This document shows, one piece after another, positions 22,463-31,263 of a stretch of 43,479 bases of DNA (the first letter of the stretch is position 1; each line of letters begins with the position of its first letter). A program made the position numbers and the translations under genes. This DNA is from Acidimicrobiia bacterium. Its GTDB lineage: Bacteria; Actinomycetota; Acidimicrobiia; Spongiisociales; ZC4RG35. The notes under the pieces are model-generated. The model ran no database searches. It saw nothing but the letters and a program-made list of their open reading frames with translations, and had not been told where the DNA came from. The stretch spans positions 1-43,479 of the forward strand of contig PKRG01000023.1 in assembly GCA_017577575.1 (NCBI GenBank), read 5' to 3'.

Positions 22463-23896
22463 ATGCACGTGTCAACGCCCAGCGGAGAGCTGAACGACCT
22501 GTTCCAGCGTCTCCCCGTCGCCCTCTATCGGTCGACCGCTGACGGCAGGATCCTCGCCGCCAACCAGGCGACCGCCGACCTCCTCGGATACTCGAGCCCC
22601 GAGGAGCTCCTCGCCAGCGACAACGCCGCCGTTCTCGCCTACGCCGACCCGGAGCGTCGCCTGCAATGGCGCCGGGAAGTGGAGGAAAAGGGGATCTCCC
22701 GCGACTTCGAAGCCCGGCTCCGACGGCGCGACGGGTCGATCGTGTGGGTGAGGGACACGGCCCGGGCCGTGTACGACGCAGACGGTGCCGTGCTCTACTA
22801 CGAAGGCGTCCTCATCGACATCACCGCCGAAGTCTCCGCTTCGCTGTCGTCGTCGATCCTCTCGGGGGTGCTGGAGTCCACCACCGACCTGGTCGTCGTC
22901 TTCGACGACCACGAGCGCCTCCGCTACGCCAACGGCGCCGCCCGCAGCTTCCTGGGGTTGTCCAGGGATCGGGTGAGGCAGCGTCCGCACTTCTCCGAGG
23001 TGCTGCCCGGCATCGACCCGGAATGGGCCCGATCCCTGCTCGGGTCACGGGGCTGGTCGGGGGAGGTGACGATCCAGGACTGGCACGGCCGGGCGACGCC
23101 TCTGTGGGCGGTCATCACGACCCACCTGGGCCGGGACGGCGAGACGTACCTGGCGACGATCGCCCGTGACCTCACCCAGGTGAAGGAGACCCAGCGCCGG
23201 CTCGAGGAGCTGATCACCGCCAAAGACGTCTTCGTCGCCACCGTGTCCCACGAGCTGCGCAACCCGCTCACGGGGATCGTCGGCCTGGCAGAAGAGCTGC
23301 GGGACGGCTACCAGGAGTTCGGTGAGCAGGAGCGGCACGACCTGATCACCCTCATCGCCCACCAGGCCGCCGAGATGACGGCGCTGGTCGAGGACCTCCT
23401 CGTGGCGGTCCGCTCCGACGTCGGCGAAGTGGCGGTGGTGCCCGAAAACGTCGACGTCGTCGCCCAGCTCGCCGACCTCGCCGCCATCTACTCGACGAAC
23501 GCCACCTGGGACCTGCCCAACGAGAAAGTGGCGGCGTGGGTCGACCCCCAGCGGTTCCGCCAGATCGTCCGCAACCTCTTGAGCAACGCCGAGCGGCACG
23601 GAGGCGCCAACGTCAGGGTCGGCGTGAGCCAGCAGAACGGATGGGTGCGGGTCGTCGTCCAGGACGACGGCGACGGGGTGCCGCCCGCCGACGTGGAGCG
23701 CATCTTCGAGCCGTATGGGCGTGCCTCGGACACGCCGGTCAAGCAGGGGTCGGTGGGACTGGGCCTGGCCGTGGCCAGGCGTCTCGCCCGCCTGATGGGA
23801 GGCGACCTCGACTACCTCTACGAGGACGGCTGGGCCACGTTCCGGCTGACCGTGCCGGCCGTCGAGAACGTGTCGGTTCCGTCCCTCGAGGCGTAG
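22463..23896 (+). CDS. Soluble PAS-domain sensor histidine kinase (orphan)
   Basis: A 477-residue histidine kinase with no membrane segment, so it senses a cytoplasmic signal. Two PAS domains: residues ~10-125 (RLPVALYRSTADGRILAANQATADLLGY, with the PAC motif ARLRRRDGSIVWVRDTAR) and ~130-245. The HisKA box VATVSHELRNPLTG carries His263. The ATPase domain shows the N box RNLLSNAERHG, G1 DDGDGVPP, F box IFEPYGRA and G2 SVGLGLAVARRLA. GGGAGGA precedes the ATG. No response-regulator gene is adjacent, so its partner lies elsewhere. Confidence 0.92.
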   Translation: MHVSTPSGELNDLFQRLPVALYRSTADGRILAANQATADLLGYSSPEELLASDNAAVLAYADPERRLQWRREVEEKGISRDFEARLRRRDGSIVWVRDTARAVYDADGAVLYYEGVLIDITAEVSASLSSSILSGVLESTTDLVVVFDDHERLRYANGAARSFLGLSRDRVRQRPHFSEVLPGIDPEWARSLLGSRGWSGEVTIQDWHGRATPLWAVITTHLGRDGETYLATIARDLTQVKETQRRLEELITAKDVFVATVSHELRNPLTGIVGLAEELRDGYQEFGEQERHDLITLIAHQAAEMTALVEDLLVAVRSDVGEVAVVPENVDVVAQLADLAAIYSTNATWDLPNEKVAAWVDPQRFRQIVRNLLSNAERHGGANVRVGVSQQNGWVRVVVQDDGDGVPPADVERIFEPYGRASDTPVKQGSVGLGLAVARRLARLMGGDLDYLYEDGWATFRLTVPAVENVSVPSLEA

Positions 23897-23899
23897 CAT
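23894..23899 (+). promoter_or_regulatory. -10 box for leaderless galE
   Basis: TAGCAT ends 7 nt before the ATG at 23907; it overlaps the stop codon of the kinase gene. Confidence 0.5.
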
Positions 23900-23906
23900 C
23901 GTGCCG

Positions 23907-24914
23907 ATGCGAGTCATGGTCACCGGCGGGGCCGGTTTCGTCGGCAGCCACGTCTGCGTGGCGCTGGCGGAAGCGGGCCACGAGCCCGTCATCGTCGACA
24001 ACTTCGTCAACGCCAAACACGACGTCCCCGAACGGATCGGCCGCATCGTCGGCACCGACATCGAAGTGCACGAGGTCGATGTGCGCGACGTCGCCCGCCT
24101 CAGCGCCGTGTTCGCCGGCAACCCGTACGACGCGGTGATCCACTGCGCCGCTCTCAAAGCGGTCGGCGAGTCGGTCGAGAAGCCCCTCGACTACTACGAC
24201 AACAACGTCGGCGGCACCATCAGCCTGCTGCGGGTCATGGACCGCCACGACGTCCGCCGCATCGTCTTCTCGTCGTCGGCGACCGTCTACGGGGACCCCG
24301 AGACCGTCCCGGTCACCGAGGACTCACCTGTCGGCCGGGCCACCAACCCCTACGGGTGGACGAAGGTGATGATGGAGCAGGTCATGACCGACCTGCATGC
24401 CGCCGACGGGCGCTGGAGCGTCGCCCTGCTCCGCTACTTCAACCCGTGCGGCGCCCACCCCAGCGGGCTCATCGGAGAGGACCCCGCCGGGATCCCCAAC
24501 AACCTCATGCCCTACATCGCCCAGGTGGCGGCCGGCAAGCTAGACCGGCTCCCCGTCTACGGCGACGACTACCCGACCGTCGACGGCACCGGCGTCCGCG
24601 ACTACGTCCACGTCGTCGACCTCGCCGAGGGCCATGTCGCCGCCCTCGAGGCGATGACCGACCCGGGGGCGTTCCTCGTCTACAACCTCGGAACGGGCCG
24701 GGGCACGTCGGTGTTGGAGCTCATCAGGGCGTTCGAGACCGCCACCGGGGTGACCATCCCCTACGAGATCGTCGGGCGCCGACCCGGAGACGTGGCCGAG
24801 ACATGGGCCGCCGTCGACAAGGCCGCCCGCGACCTCGGATGGCGCGCCAAGCTCAGCATCGAGGACATGTGCGCCGACATGTGGCGCTGGCAGCGCTCCG
24901 AGTACGCCGGCTGA
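23907..24914 (+). CDS. galE: UDP-glucose 4-epimerase
   Basis: Interconverts UDP-glucose and UDP-galactose for envelope polysaccharides. NAD-binding GGAGFVGSH at residues 7-15, catalytic SSSATVYG (Ser124) and Tyr149-x3-Lys153 (NPYGWTK), plus LLRYFNPCGAHPSG and the VRDYVHVVDLAEGHVAAL block are diagnostic. 335 residues, full length. The ATG at 23907 is preferred over a GTG two codons upstream because of the TAGCAT spacing and the usual start just before the Rossmann strand. Confidence 0.94.
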   Translation: MRVMVTGGAGFVGSHVCVALAEAGHEPVIVDNFVNAKHDVPERIGRIVGTDIEVHEVDVRDVARLSAVFAGNPYDAVIHCAALKAVGESVEKPLDYYDNNVGGTISLLRVMDRHDVRRIVFSSSATVYGDPETVPVTEDSPVGRATNPYGWTKVMMEQVMTDLHAADGRWSVALLRYFNPCGAHPSGLIGEDPAGIPNNLMPYIAQVAAGKLDRLPVYGDDYPTVDGTGVRDYVHVVDLAEGHVAALEAMTDPGAFLVYNLGTGRGTSVLELIRAFETATGVTIPYEIVGRRPGDVAETWAAVDKAARDLGWRAKLSIEDMCADMWRWQRSEYAG

Positions 24915-24917
24915 CTG

Positions 24918-25541
24918 TCAGGCGACGTCCGGGTTGAGCGAGTACGTGCCCGTGAGCGACGCCTCGGCGAGGACGTGTCCCTCCATCGCCTTCCGCACGT
25001 CGGCGGCGGTGAAGTTGCCCGCCACCGGCAACGACTCGACATCGAGTGCGTAGAGAGTGAACGTGTAGTGGTGGACGATGCTGTCGTTCCACGGCGGGCA
25101 CGGTCCGTCGTATCCCCGATAGGTTCCCTCCATGTCGGGGTCGCCGGCGAACCAGCCGGTGTAGTCGTTGACGCCCTCGCGTGGCCCGTCGTGGCGGCCT
25201 TCCTTGCCGCGGGGAACGGGTCCGCCGCGTGAGAAGGCCCCTTCTTCGATCCTGCGCACGTCGGCGGGGATGTCGACGAGGACCCAGTGGACGAACTCGA
25301 CCCGGGGCAGGTCGGCGGGAACGACCCTGCCCTCCTTGTTGACGTCGTCGGGCACCGACGGGACGTCGCGGTCGACGCACAGGAGGGCGAACGAGCGGGT
25401 TCCCTCGGGAACGTCGTCCCATTCCAGTCCGGGGTTGCGGTTGTCGGAGAAGGCGATGTGCTCGTCGGGGTCGGGGACCGCGAACGCGCACTCTGCCGGG
25501 ATGCGTTCACCGTCTGCGAAGTTGGGGCTGTGCAGGCGCAT
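24918..25541 (-). CDS. YbhB/YbcL family (PEBP-like) protein
   Basis: A 207-residue member of the phosphatidylethanolamine-binding protein family (Raf kinase inhibitor-like). It starts MRLHSPNFADGERIP, has LEWDDVPEGTRSFALLCVDRD (the anion-pocket DPD-type motif appears as VDRD), FVHWVLVDIPADVR and GYDGPCPPWNDSIVHHYTFTLYALD, which includes the second pocket motif. Family ligands are unproven in bacteria. No signal peptide. TATCTT 6 nt upstream indicates a leaderless transcript divergent from the phosphohexomutase gene. Confidence 0.88.
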   Translation of the reverse strand: MRLHSPNFADGERIPAECAFAVPDPDEHIAFSDNRNPGLEWDDVPEGTRSFALLCVDRDVPSVPDDVNKEGRVVPADLPRVEFVHWVLVDIPADVRRIEEGAFSRGGPVPRGKEGRHDGPREGVNDYTGWFAGDPDMEGTYRGYDGPCPPWNDSIVHHYTFTLYALDVESLPVAGNFTAADVRKAMEGHVLAEASLTGTYSLNPDVA

Positions 25542-25547
25542 GCGGGC

Positions 25548-25553
25548 AAGATA
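25548..25553 (-). promoter_or_regulatory. -10 box for leaderless PEBP-like gene
   Basis: TATCTT on the minus strand ends 6 nt before the ATG at 25541. Confidence 0.55.
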
Positions 25554-25588
25554 CCGCGGCTCGTGCGCCTTGTCCGGCGCGGCCGCGA

Positions 25589-25594
25589 TACCGT
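25589..25594 (+). promoter_or_regulatory. -10 box for leaderless phosphohexomutase gene
   Basis: TACCGT ends 7 nt before the ATG at 25602. Confidence 0.5.
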
Positions 25595-25601
25595 GGAACC
25601 G

Positions 25602-27308
25602 ATGTTGGACCACAGCGAATTGGCGCAACGGACCCGCGAATGGATCGAAGGTGATCCCGACCCCGCCACCCGCCAGGAGTTGACCGAACTGCTCGAGAAG
25701 GAGCAGTGGGAGGAGCTGAAAGAGCGGATGGGGGGAGTGCTCGAGTTCGGGACCGCCGGGATCCGCGGGGCAGTGGAGGCCGGCTCCAACCGCATGAACC
25801 GGGCGGTCGTCATCCGCACGACGGCCGGTCTCGCCGACTTCCTCCGACGGGAGCGATCGGGCCACGTGGTGGTCGGTTTCGACGCCCGTCCCTCCTCACC
25901 GCAGTTCGCCGCCGACACGGTGGGGGTGCTCCTGGCGGCGGGGATCGAGGTCAGCTATTTCCCCGAACCGGTCCCCACTCCGATCGTCGCCTACACGGCC
26001 CGGCGGACAGGGGCGGCGGCCGCCGTGGTCATCACCGCCAGCCACAACCCGCCGGCCGACAACGGGTACAAGGTCTACGACAGCAACGGGGCCCAGATCA
26101 TCCCACCCGTCGATCGGGCCATAGCCGACGCCATCGCCCGGGTGGGACCGGCCAAGGACGTGCCCCGGGTGGAGGAGGCCACCGGCCCCGACAGCCCGGC
26201 ACGGAGGCTCGATTACGACGAGGTATACGCCGCCTACCGGCGCGACGTGGATGCGGTGCGCCCGCGCCGGGAGGGCTCTTCCATGGTGGTCGCCTACACC
26301 CCCATCCACGGCGTGGGATGGAAGACGTTCCAGCGGCTCGTCTCCGACGCCGGTTACCCGAACGTCGAGGCGGTGGCCGAGCAGCGAGATCCCGACGGCG
26401 CCTTCCCCACGGTGGCATTCCCCAACCCCGAGGAGCCGGGGGCGATGGACCTGGTCCAGGACCTGGGAAGCCGCATCGGCGCCGACCTCGTGCTCGCCAA
26501 CGACCCGGACGCCGACCGGCTGGCGGTTTCGATGCCGGCGGGCGATGGGAGCTGGAAACCGCTGACCGGCAACCAGATCGGCGTGCTGTTGGCGGACTAC
26601 CTGCTCCAGAACTGGTCGGGCACCGACCGGCCCATCGTGATCAACTCCATCGTGTCGTCTCCCATGCTCCGGACGGTCGCCGACGTCTACGGAGCCCACT
26701 TCGAGCAGACGCTCACCGGTTTCAAGTGGATCGCCAACGCCGCGCTGGACCTGGAGGCACAGGGCGTCGGCACGTTCGTCTTCGGCTACGAGGAGGCGCT
26801 GGGTTACACGGTCGGGGGCCACGTCCGGGACAAGGACGGGCTGTCGGCCGGCCTCGTGTTCATGGACCTGGCGGCGTCTCTGCGGGACGAGGGCGCAACG
26901 GTGTCCGACCGGATGGCCGACCTGTACCGGCGAGCCGGCCTGTGGGTCTCGACGCAGCTGAGCCTGGTGCGTCCGGGAACGGAGGGTGTGGCCGAGATCG
27001 CCGCCGCCATGCGCCGCTTGGGTGAGACGACTCCCACCCACCTGGATGGGCGGGAAGTGGTCTCCGTGAGGGACTTCCGGACCGGGGCGGAAGAGCGTCC
27101 CCGCTGGCTGCCGGCAGCCGACTTGGTCGAGATGACCCTGGAAGGCGGGGGCCGGGTGCTGGTGCGGCCCTCGGGAACCGAGCCGAAGCTGAAGATCTAC
27201 GTGGACCTGCCCGGAGAGGCCGAAGGCGACATCGTCCGCCAGGAGAGCGAGACCCGGGCGGCTGCCGACCGTATCGCCGCCGCCACGGCCGAGTTCATTG
27301 GCCTCTGA
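25602..27308 (+). CDS. Phosphoglucomutase/phosphomannomutase (alpha-D-phosphohexomutase)
   Basis: A 568-residue phosphohexomutase. The N-terminal FGTAGIRGAVEAG block, phosphoserine loop TASHNPPADNGYK (Ser147), metal loop DPDADR (301-306), sugar-recognition GYEEALGY and phosphate-binding RPSGTEPK near the C-terminus are all present. The long form and the GFKWIANAALDLE motif resemble PGM2/PgcA-type proteins that act on glucose-1-phosphate and pentose phosphates, so phosphoglucomutase or phosphopentomutase activity is more likely than a pure phosphomannomutase. The 3' end overlaps the convergent 60-residue gene by 14 nt. Confidence 0.9.
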   Translation: MLDHSELAQRTREWIEGDPDPATRQELTELLEKEQWEELKERMGGVLEFGTAGIRGAVEAGSNRMNRAVVIRTTAGLADFLRRERSGHVVVGFDARPSSPQFAADTVGVLLAAGIEVSYFPEPVPTPIVAYTARRTGAAAAVVITASHNPPADNGYKVYDSNGAQIIPPVDRAIADAIARVGPAKDVPRVEEATGPDSPARRLDYDEVYAAYRRDVDAVRPRREGSSMVVAYTPIHGVGWKTFQRLVSDAGYPNVEAVAEQRDPDGAFPTVAFPNPEEPGAMDLVQDLGSRIGADLVLANDPDADRLAVSMPAGDGSWKPLTGNQIGVLLADYLLQNWSGTDRPIVINSIVSSPMLRTVADVYGAHFEQTLTGFKWIANAALDLEAQGVGTFVFGYEEALGYTVGGHVRDKDGLSAGLVFMDLAASLRDEGATVSDRMADLYRRAGLWVSTQLSLVRPGTEGVAEIAAAMRRLGETTPTHLDGREVVSVRDFRTGAEERPRWLPAADLVEMTLEGGGRVLVRPSGTEPKLKIYVDLPGEAEGDIVRQESETRAAADRIAAATAEFIGL

Positions 27309-27477
27309 GCTCTTGCTGGTGGCGCCGGTACAAGTACAGCCAGCCGAGGCCGTGGATGGCGACGGCGAGACCGAGCACCGCGGTGACCGCCCAATGGCCG
27401 AGGATCGCCCCGACCACCGCCGCCAGCCCCGCTCCGATCACGAGCGCCGTCCGCACACCGTTCAGGGGACCGAACAT
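27295..27477 (-). CDS. 60-residue two-span membrane protein
   Basis: Small unrecognised membrane protein. Two hydrophobic stretches (TALVIGAGLAAVVGAILGHWAV and AVLGLAVAIHGLGWLYLY) are followed by a basic, polar tail (RRHQQELRGQ). TAGGAT lies exactly 7 nt before the ATG at 27477, supporting this start over an ATG three codons upstream. It is divergent from the thioesterase gene and convergent with the phosphohexomutase gene. No function can be assigned. Confidence 0.6.
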   Translation of the reverse strand: MFGPLNGVRTALVIGAGLAAVVGAILGHWAVTAVLGLAVAIHGLGWLYLYRRHQQELRGQ

Positions 27478-27484
27478 GCTCCGC

Positions 27485-27490
27485 ATCCTA
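27485..27490 (-). promoter_or_regulatory. -10 box for leaderless 60-residue protein gene
   Basis: TAGGAT on the minus strand ends 7 nt before the ATG at 27477. Confidence 0.5.
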
Positions 27491-27530
27491 CGGCGCCGCG
27501 GAGGGTACCGTGACGCCGCCTCCAGGCCCG

Positions 27531-27536
27531 TAAGAT
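27531..27536 (+). promoter_or_regulatory. -10 box for leaderless thioesterase gene
   Basis: TAAGAT ends 7 nt before the ATG at 27544; GTGACG 16 nt upstream is a possible -35. Confidence 0.55.
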
Positions 27537-27543
27537 CCCGGCG

Positions 27544-28350
27544 ATGACCCGAAGCCTGTTCGTCCTCGACGGGGACGCCCTGATCCCCACCGAGCTCACC
27601 CGGGGAGGATGGTCCGACGAAGCCCAGCACGGCAGCCCGCCGGCCGGGATCCTGGCACGAGCCATCGAGACGGTGCCCACCGCGGCTCCGATGCAGGTGG
27701 TGCGTCTGACCATCGACCTGTTCCGGGAGGTACCGCTCGCCCCGCTGCACATCGAAACCGACGTGATCCGCGACGGCCGGCGCATCCAGGTGGTCGAAGC
27801 GCGGCTCCTCTCCGACGGCCGGGAGTTGGGAAGGGCGACGGCGTTGAAGATCCGGGTGTCCGAACAGGATGCCGACGAGCTCCGTGGCACCCGAGGCGAG
27901 GACCCGCTTCCGGCGGATCATCCCGAGGACCTTCCGCTCCTCGACCTGAGGAGCTTCTTCGGCGGCGACGAGAGCCTGCTTCGCTTCCACACGGACGCCA
28001 TCGAGATCCGCAGCGCCGAAGAGTCTTTCGTGCGACCCGTGGTGGGGGAGTCGTGGTTCCGCCTGACAGTCGACCTGGTGGAAGGCGAGACCGTATCGCC
28101 CTTCCAGCGGGCGGCGATCATGTCCGACCTGTCGAACGGCAACTCCCAGGCCTTGGACCCGAAGCGCTGGCTGTACGTGAATCCCGACACCACGCTGTAC
28201 ATCCACCGTCTCCCCGACGGGGAGTGGATCGGCATGCGATCATGGGTGGATCAGGTATCCACGGGGATCGGAGTCAACGAGAGCGCCGTGTACGACCTGA
28301 AAGGCCGCTTCGGCCACATCAACCAAGCCCAGCTGATCGAGCGGCGCTGA
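27544..28350 (+). CDS. Thioesterase family protein (double hot-dog, TesB-like)
   Basis: A 268-residue protein with two hot-dog halves. The first contains RGGWSDEAQHGSPPAGILARAIE (acyl-CoA binding helix) and VVRLTIDLFREVPLAPLHIETDVIRDGRRIQVVEA; the second has FQRAAIMSDLSNGNSQAL, YVNPDTTLYIHRLPDGEWIGMRSW and STGIGVNESAVYDLKGRFGHINQAQLIE, typical of TesB-like acyl-CoA thioesterases. Probable role is hydrolysis of acyl-CoA; chain preference unknown. The aldo/keto reductase gene follows after 13 nt and probably shares the transcript. Confidence 0.85.
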   Translation: MTRSLFVLDGDALIPTELTRGGWSDEAQHGSPPAGILARAIETVPTAAPMQVVRLTIDLFREVPLAPLHIETDVIRDGRRIQVVEARLLSDGRELGRATALKIRVSEQDADELRGTRGEDPLPADHPEDLPLLDLRSFFGGDESLLRFHTDAIEIRSAEESFVRPVVGESWFRLTVDLVEGETVSPFQRAAIMSDLSNGNSQALDPKRWLYVNPDTTLYIHRLPDGEWIGMRSWVDQVSTGIGVNESAVYDLKGRFGHINQAQLIERR

Positions 28351-28363
28351 GGAGGGGCCCGGG

Positions 28364-29323
28364 ATGGAGATGCGGATGTTCGGCGGCCTGTGGCCGGTGA
28401 GCGCCTTGACGATGGGAGGAGGGGGCATCGGACAGGTCTGGGGCGCCACGAGCCGCGAGGAATCCGTCGCCACCGTCCGCCGGGCAGTCGAGTCGGGCAT
28501 CACCCTCATCGACGTCGCTCCCACCTACGGGGACGGCGAAGCCGAGACGGTCGTTGGAGAGGCGTTCGACGGCCGCCTCCCGGACAGGGTGAGGGTCCTC
28601 ACCAAGCGCCACGTCGGCAACGACGACCGTGGCGACGTCGCCAGGGTGCTCGAAGAAGGCCTCGACGACAGCTTGCGGCGCCTCCGCCTGGACTTCGTGG
28701 ACGTGTTCCTGCTCCACAGCCAGATCACCCCCCAACCCGACCCGGAGCGGACCGGCTGGACGGTCTCACTCGACCTGTACCTCGACGAGGTGCGGTCGGC
28801 CCTGGATGACCTGGTGGCACGTGGCCGGATCGGGGCGTGGGGCATCACCGCCGTCCAGTTCCCCGGGGTGCTCGCAACCGTGTTCTCGGAGTCGCCTCGC
28901 CCCCAGGTCGCGCAGATGATCGCCAACGCCCTCGATGCCCCCGGGGACATGGACTGGACCGGCGAGGAGTTCGACCGCCGGGCGATGATCCGGCGGGTCC
29001 GGCAACGAGGGACGGCGGTCATGGGCATCCGGGCGGTGCAGGCCGGGGCTCTCACCGATGCGATCGACCGCCCGCTCGACGACGACCATCCGGCCAAGAT
29101 CGACTTCGAGCGGGCGGCGCCGTTGCGCCGGCTCGCCGCCGAGATGGGAGAGTCGACCGCGTCCCTGGCCCACCGCTACGCCCTGTCCATCGAGGGAGTC
29201 GACACGGTCGTCCTCGGGGTGAAGAACCGCGAGGAGCTGGCCGAATGCGTCGCCGCAGCGGAGAGAGGGCCGCTCAGCCCGGAGGAGATCCAGGCGGTAG
29301 ACAGCCGCCTGGGAAGGGCCTGA
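28364..29323 (+). CDS. Aldo/keto reductase
   Basis: A 319-residue NADPH-dependent oxidoreductase with the (alpha/beta)8 aldo/keto reductase pattern: SALTMGGGGIGQVWG at the start, catalytic Asp and Tyr in LIDVAPTYGDGEAE, Lys in VLTKRH, His in VFLLHSQ, and a cofactor-binding tail (SLAHRYALSIEGVDTVVLGVKNREEL). Substrate unknown. GAGGAGG lies a few bases upstream of the ATG. Its stop codon is immediately adjacent, with no gap, to the stop codon of the convergent thioredoxin gene. Confidence 0.9.
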   Translation: MEMRMFGGLWPVSALTMGGGGIGQVWGATSREESVATVRRAVESGITLIDVAPTYGDGEAETVVGEAFDGRLPDRVRVLTKRHVGNDDRGDVARVLEEGLDDSLRRLRLDFVDVFLLHSQITPQPDPERTGWTVSLDLYLDEVRSALDDLVARGRIGAWGITAVQFPGVLATVFSESPRPQVAQMIANALDAPGDMDWTGEEFDRRAMIRRVRQRGTAVMGIRAVQAGALTDAIDRPLDDDHPAKIDFERAAPLRRLAAEMGESTASLAHRYALSIEGVDTVVLGVKNREELAECVAAAERGPLSPEEIQAVDSRLGRA

Positions 29324-30157
29324 TCAGAACAGCGCCGAGGCCAGCCTGCGCCGATACGTCGAGACGAGCTCGGGGTCGTCGATCGTCTGGAAGAGATCGA
29401 GCATGGCCTTGCGGGCCTCCTCGGCCGCTTCCGGGTCGCCGTCGCCGATGACCAGCAGGTACTCGTCCATCGCCGCCTCCGCCTGGCCGTCGGCGGCGAG
29501 GCCGCGGGCGTAGGCGAGGCGGGCCCGGGGGTTCGACGGATCGGCCTCGAGCTGTCGGCGCAGTTCCGCCAAGTCGCCTGCTCCGCGCTTGGTCCTGATC
29601 GTCGAGCGGAGACGGCGGACCTCGTCGCCGTCAGGGACCGGCGCCAGCACCGCTTCGGCGGCGTCCAGCTCGCCCCTGTCGATCAGGAGGGTCGCCAGGC
29701 CCACCGCCGCACCCTGGTGGGCCGGGTCGGACTCGAGCGCCCGCCGGAATGCGGCCTCGGCCTCCTCCAGCCTCCCCGCCTGCAGGGCCACGTTGCCTTC
29801 GGCGGCCGCCCGGTCGGCGGCGGTGGGGACCAGGCCCCGCAGCCACTGCCTGACCGACTCCTCGGGGAGGGCGCCGGTGAACCGGGCCACCGGCTGGCCA
29901 TCGCGGAAGCCGATGACGGTGGGGATCCCCTGCACGCCGAACTGCAGCGCCAGGGCCTGGTTGCGGTCGACGTCGACCTTGACCAGCTCCCACTGGCCGC
30001 CGGATTCGTGGGCGAGTCGTTCGAGGACCGGTCCGAGCACCCGGCACGGCCCGCACCAAGCCGCCCAGAAGTCGACCACCACCGGGACGTCGTGGGAACG
30101 CTCCAAGACGGTCTGGGCGAAATCGGACACGGAGGCGTCGCGGATGGGAGAGGGCAT
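29324..30157 (-). CDS. Thioredoxin-TPR protein (YbbN/CnoX-like)
   Basis: A 277-residue protein: thioredoxin domain (residues ~1-112) with the WCGPC motif (Cys35, Cys38) and cis-Pro in GIPTVIGF, followed by TPR-like helices (AAAEGNVALQAGRLEEAEAAFRRALESDPAHQGA) and a YbbN-type C-terminal domain. E. coli YbbN/CnoX lacks the second active-site cysteine (SxxC) and acts as a chaperone-type holdase; here both cysteines are kept, as in several other bacteria, so it may also be redox-active. No signal peptide. Confidence 0.9.
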   Translation of the reverse strand: MPSPIRDASVSDFAQTVLERSHDVPVVVDFWAAWCGPCRVLGPVLERLAHESGGQWELVKVDVDRNQALALQFGVQGIPTVIGFRDGQPVARFTGALPEESVRQWLRGLVPTAADRAAAEGNVALQAGRLEEAEAAFRRALESDPAHQGAAVGLATLLIDRGELDAAEAVLAPVPDGDEVRRLRSTIRTKRGAGDLAELRRQLEADPSNPRARLAYARGLAADGQAEAAMDEYLLVIGDGDPEAAEEARKAMLDLFQTIDDPELVSTYRRRLASALF

Positions 30158-30166
30158 GGCCTGCCC

Positions 30167-30172
30167 ATTGTA
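30167..30172 (-). promoter_or_regulatory. -10 box of the thioredoxin-TPR gene
   Basis: TACAAT on the minus strand ends 9 nt before the ATG at 30157, implying a very short leader. Confidence 0.45.
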
Positions 30173-30244
30173 TGGGGTGGGGCCGCCTCCGGTGACGGCC
30201 GAAATCCTGTCCGGGGGAGGTCGCGGCCGTGGCATCCTTTCGGG

Positions 30245-31261
30245 GTGACTGCGCACGAGAAGCCCGCCTTGCCCCCGTTCGGAACCGCCTTCGGGGAGAC
30301 GATGACCGTAGCCCGCTGGGAGAACGGGGAGTGGTCGGAACCGCACCGCCGGCCGACCGGGCCGCTCTCGCTCCACCCCGGGGCTCACGTGCTCCACTAC
30401 GGCAGCGCATGCTTCGAGGGGTTGAAGGCGCACCGGGGAATCGACGACGTGGTGAGGATCTTCCGGCCCGAGCGCCACGTCGACCGGCTCCGGGCGAGCG
30501 CTGAGCGTCTGTGGCTGCCGGTTCCTCCTGCCGACCTGGTGCTCGGCATGATCGTGGACGCAGTCGAGGCGAACCTCGACCAGGTCCCGCCGACGCCGGG
30601 GTCGCTCTATCTCCGCCCGACCTTGATCGGCACCGCGGCGAACATCGGCGCCGCCGGATCACCCACCACCGAGGCCTTGCTGTACGTGCTCGCCAGTCCC
30701 GTAGGCGACTACTTCGCCGACGGGGTGAGTCCGCTGCGGATCGCAGTGGAGCAGAAGCGCCGCCGCACCACCGAGCAGTTCGGCGCGGTCAAGACGGGTG
30801 CCAACTACGCCATGGCCCTGGGTGTGACGATGGAGGCGCGGGCGGCCTACGACGTCGCCCAGGTGCTGTTCGCCCCCGACGGCCGGGTCCAGGAGACCGG
30901 CGCCTCGAACGTCATGCTCATCTCCTCCGACCGCGTGATCACCCCACCGGCCGACGGGTCGATCCTCGAAGGGGTCACCCGGGAGTCGATTCTCATCCTG
31001 GCCTCCGACCGGGGGCTGCGGGTAGAGGAGCGGCCGGTCACCGTCGACGAGCTCGTCTCCTGGTGCGAGAAGGGAGAGGTGGCGCTGTCGGGGACGGCGG
31101 CGGTGCTGGCACCGGTGGGCACCTTGATCGTCGACGGAGCCGAGATCACCGTGGGGGACGGCGCGGCGGGGCGTCACACCCTCGAGCTACGCCAGGCGCT
31201 GATCGACACCCAGGTCGGACGGGCCGAAGACGTCCACGGCTGGACCCTGCCGGTCGGCTGA
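30245..31261 (+). CDS. ilvE: Branched-chain amino acid aminotransferase
   Basis: Fold-type IV PLP enzyme for the last step of leucine, isoleucine and valine synthesis. HVLHYGSACFEGLKAHRG (phosphate/substrate region), YLRPTLIGT, the PLP-binding Lys183 in FGAVKTGANYA, VQETGASNVMLI and LEGVTRESILILA are diagnostic. 338 residues. GTG at 30245 preferred; CATCCT lies 6 nt upstream, a weak form of the local leaderless promoter. Its stop lies 2 nt from the stop of the convergent DUF4015 gene. Confidence 0.93.
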   Translation: MTAHEKPALPPFGTAFGETMTVARWENGEWSEPHRRPTGPLSLHPGAHVLHYGSACFEGLKAHRGIDDVVRIFRPERHVDRLRASAERLWLPVPPADLVLGMIVDAVEANLDQVPPTPGSLYLRPTLIGTAANIGAAGSPTTEALLYVLASPVGDYFADGVSPLRIAVEQKRRRTTEQFGAVKTGANYAMALGVTMEARAAYDVAQVLFAPDGRVQETGASNVMLISSDRVITPPADGSILEGVTRESILILASDRGLRVEERPVTVDELVSWCEKGEVALSGTAAVLAPVGTLIVDGAEITVGDGAAGRHTLELRQALIDTQVGRAEDVHGWTLPVG

Positions 31262-31263
31262 GG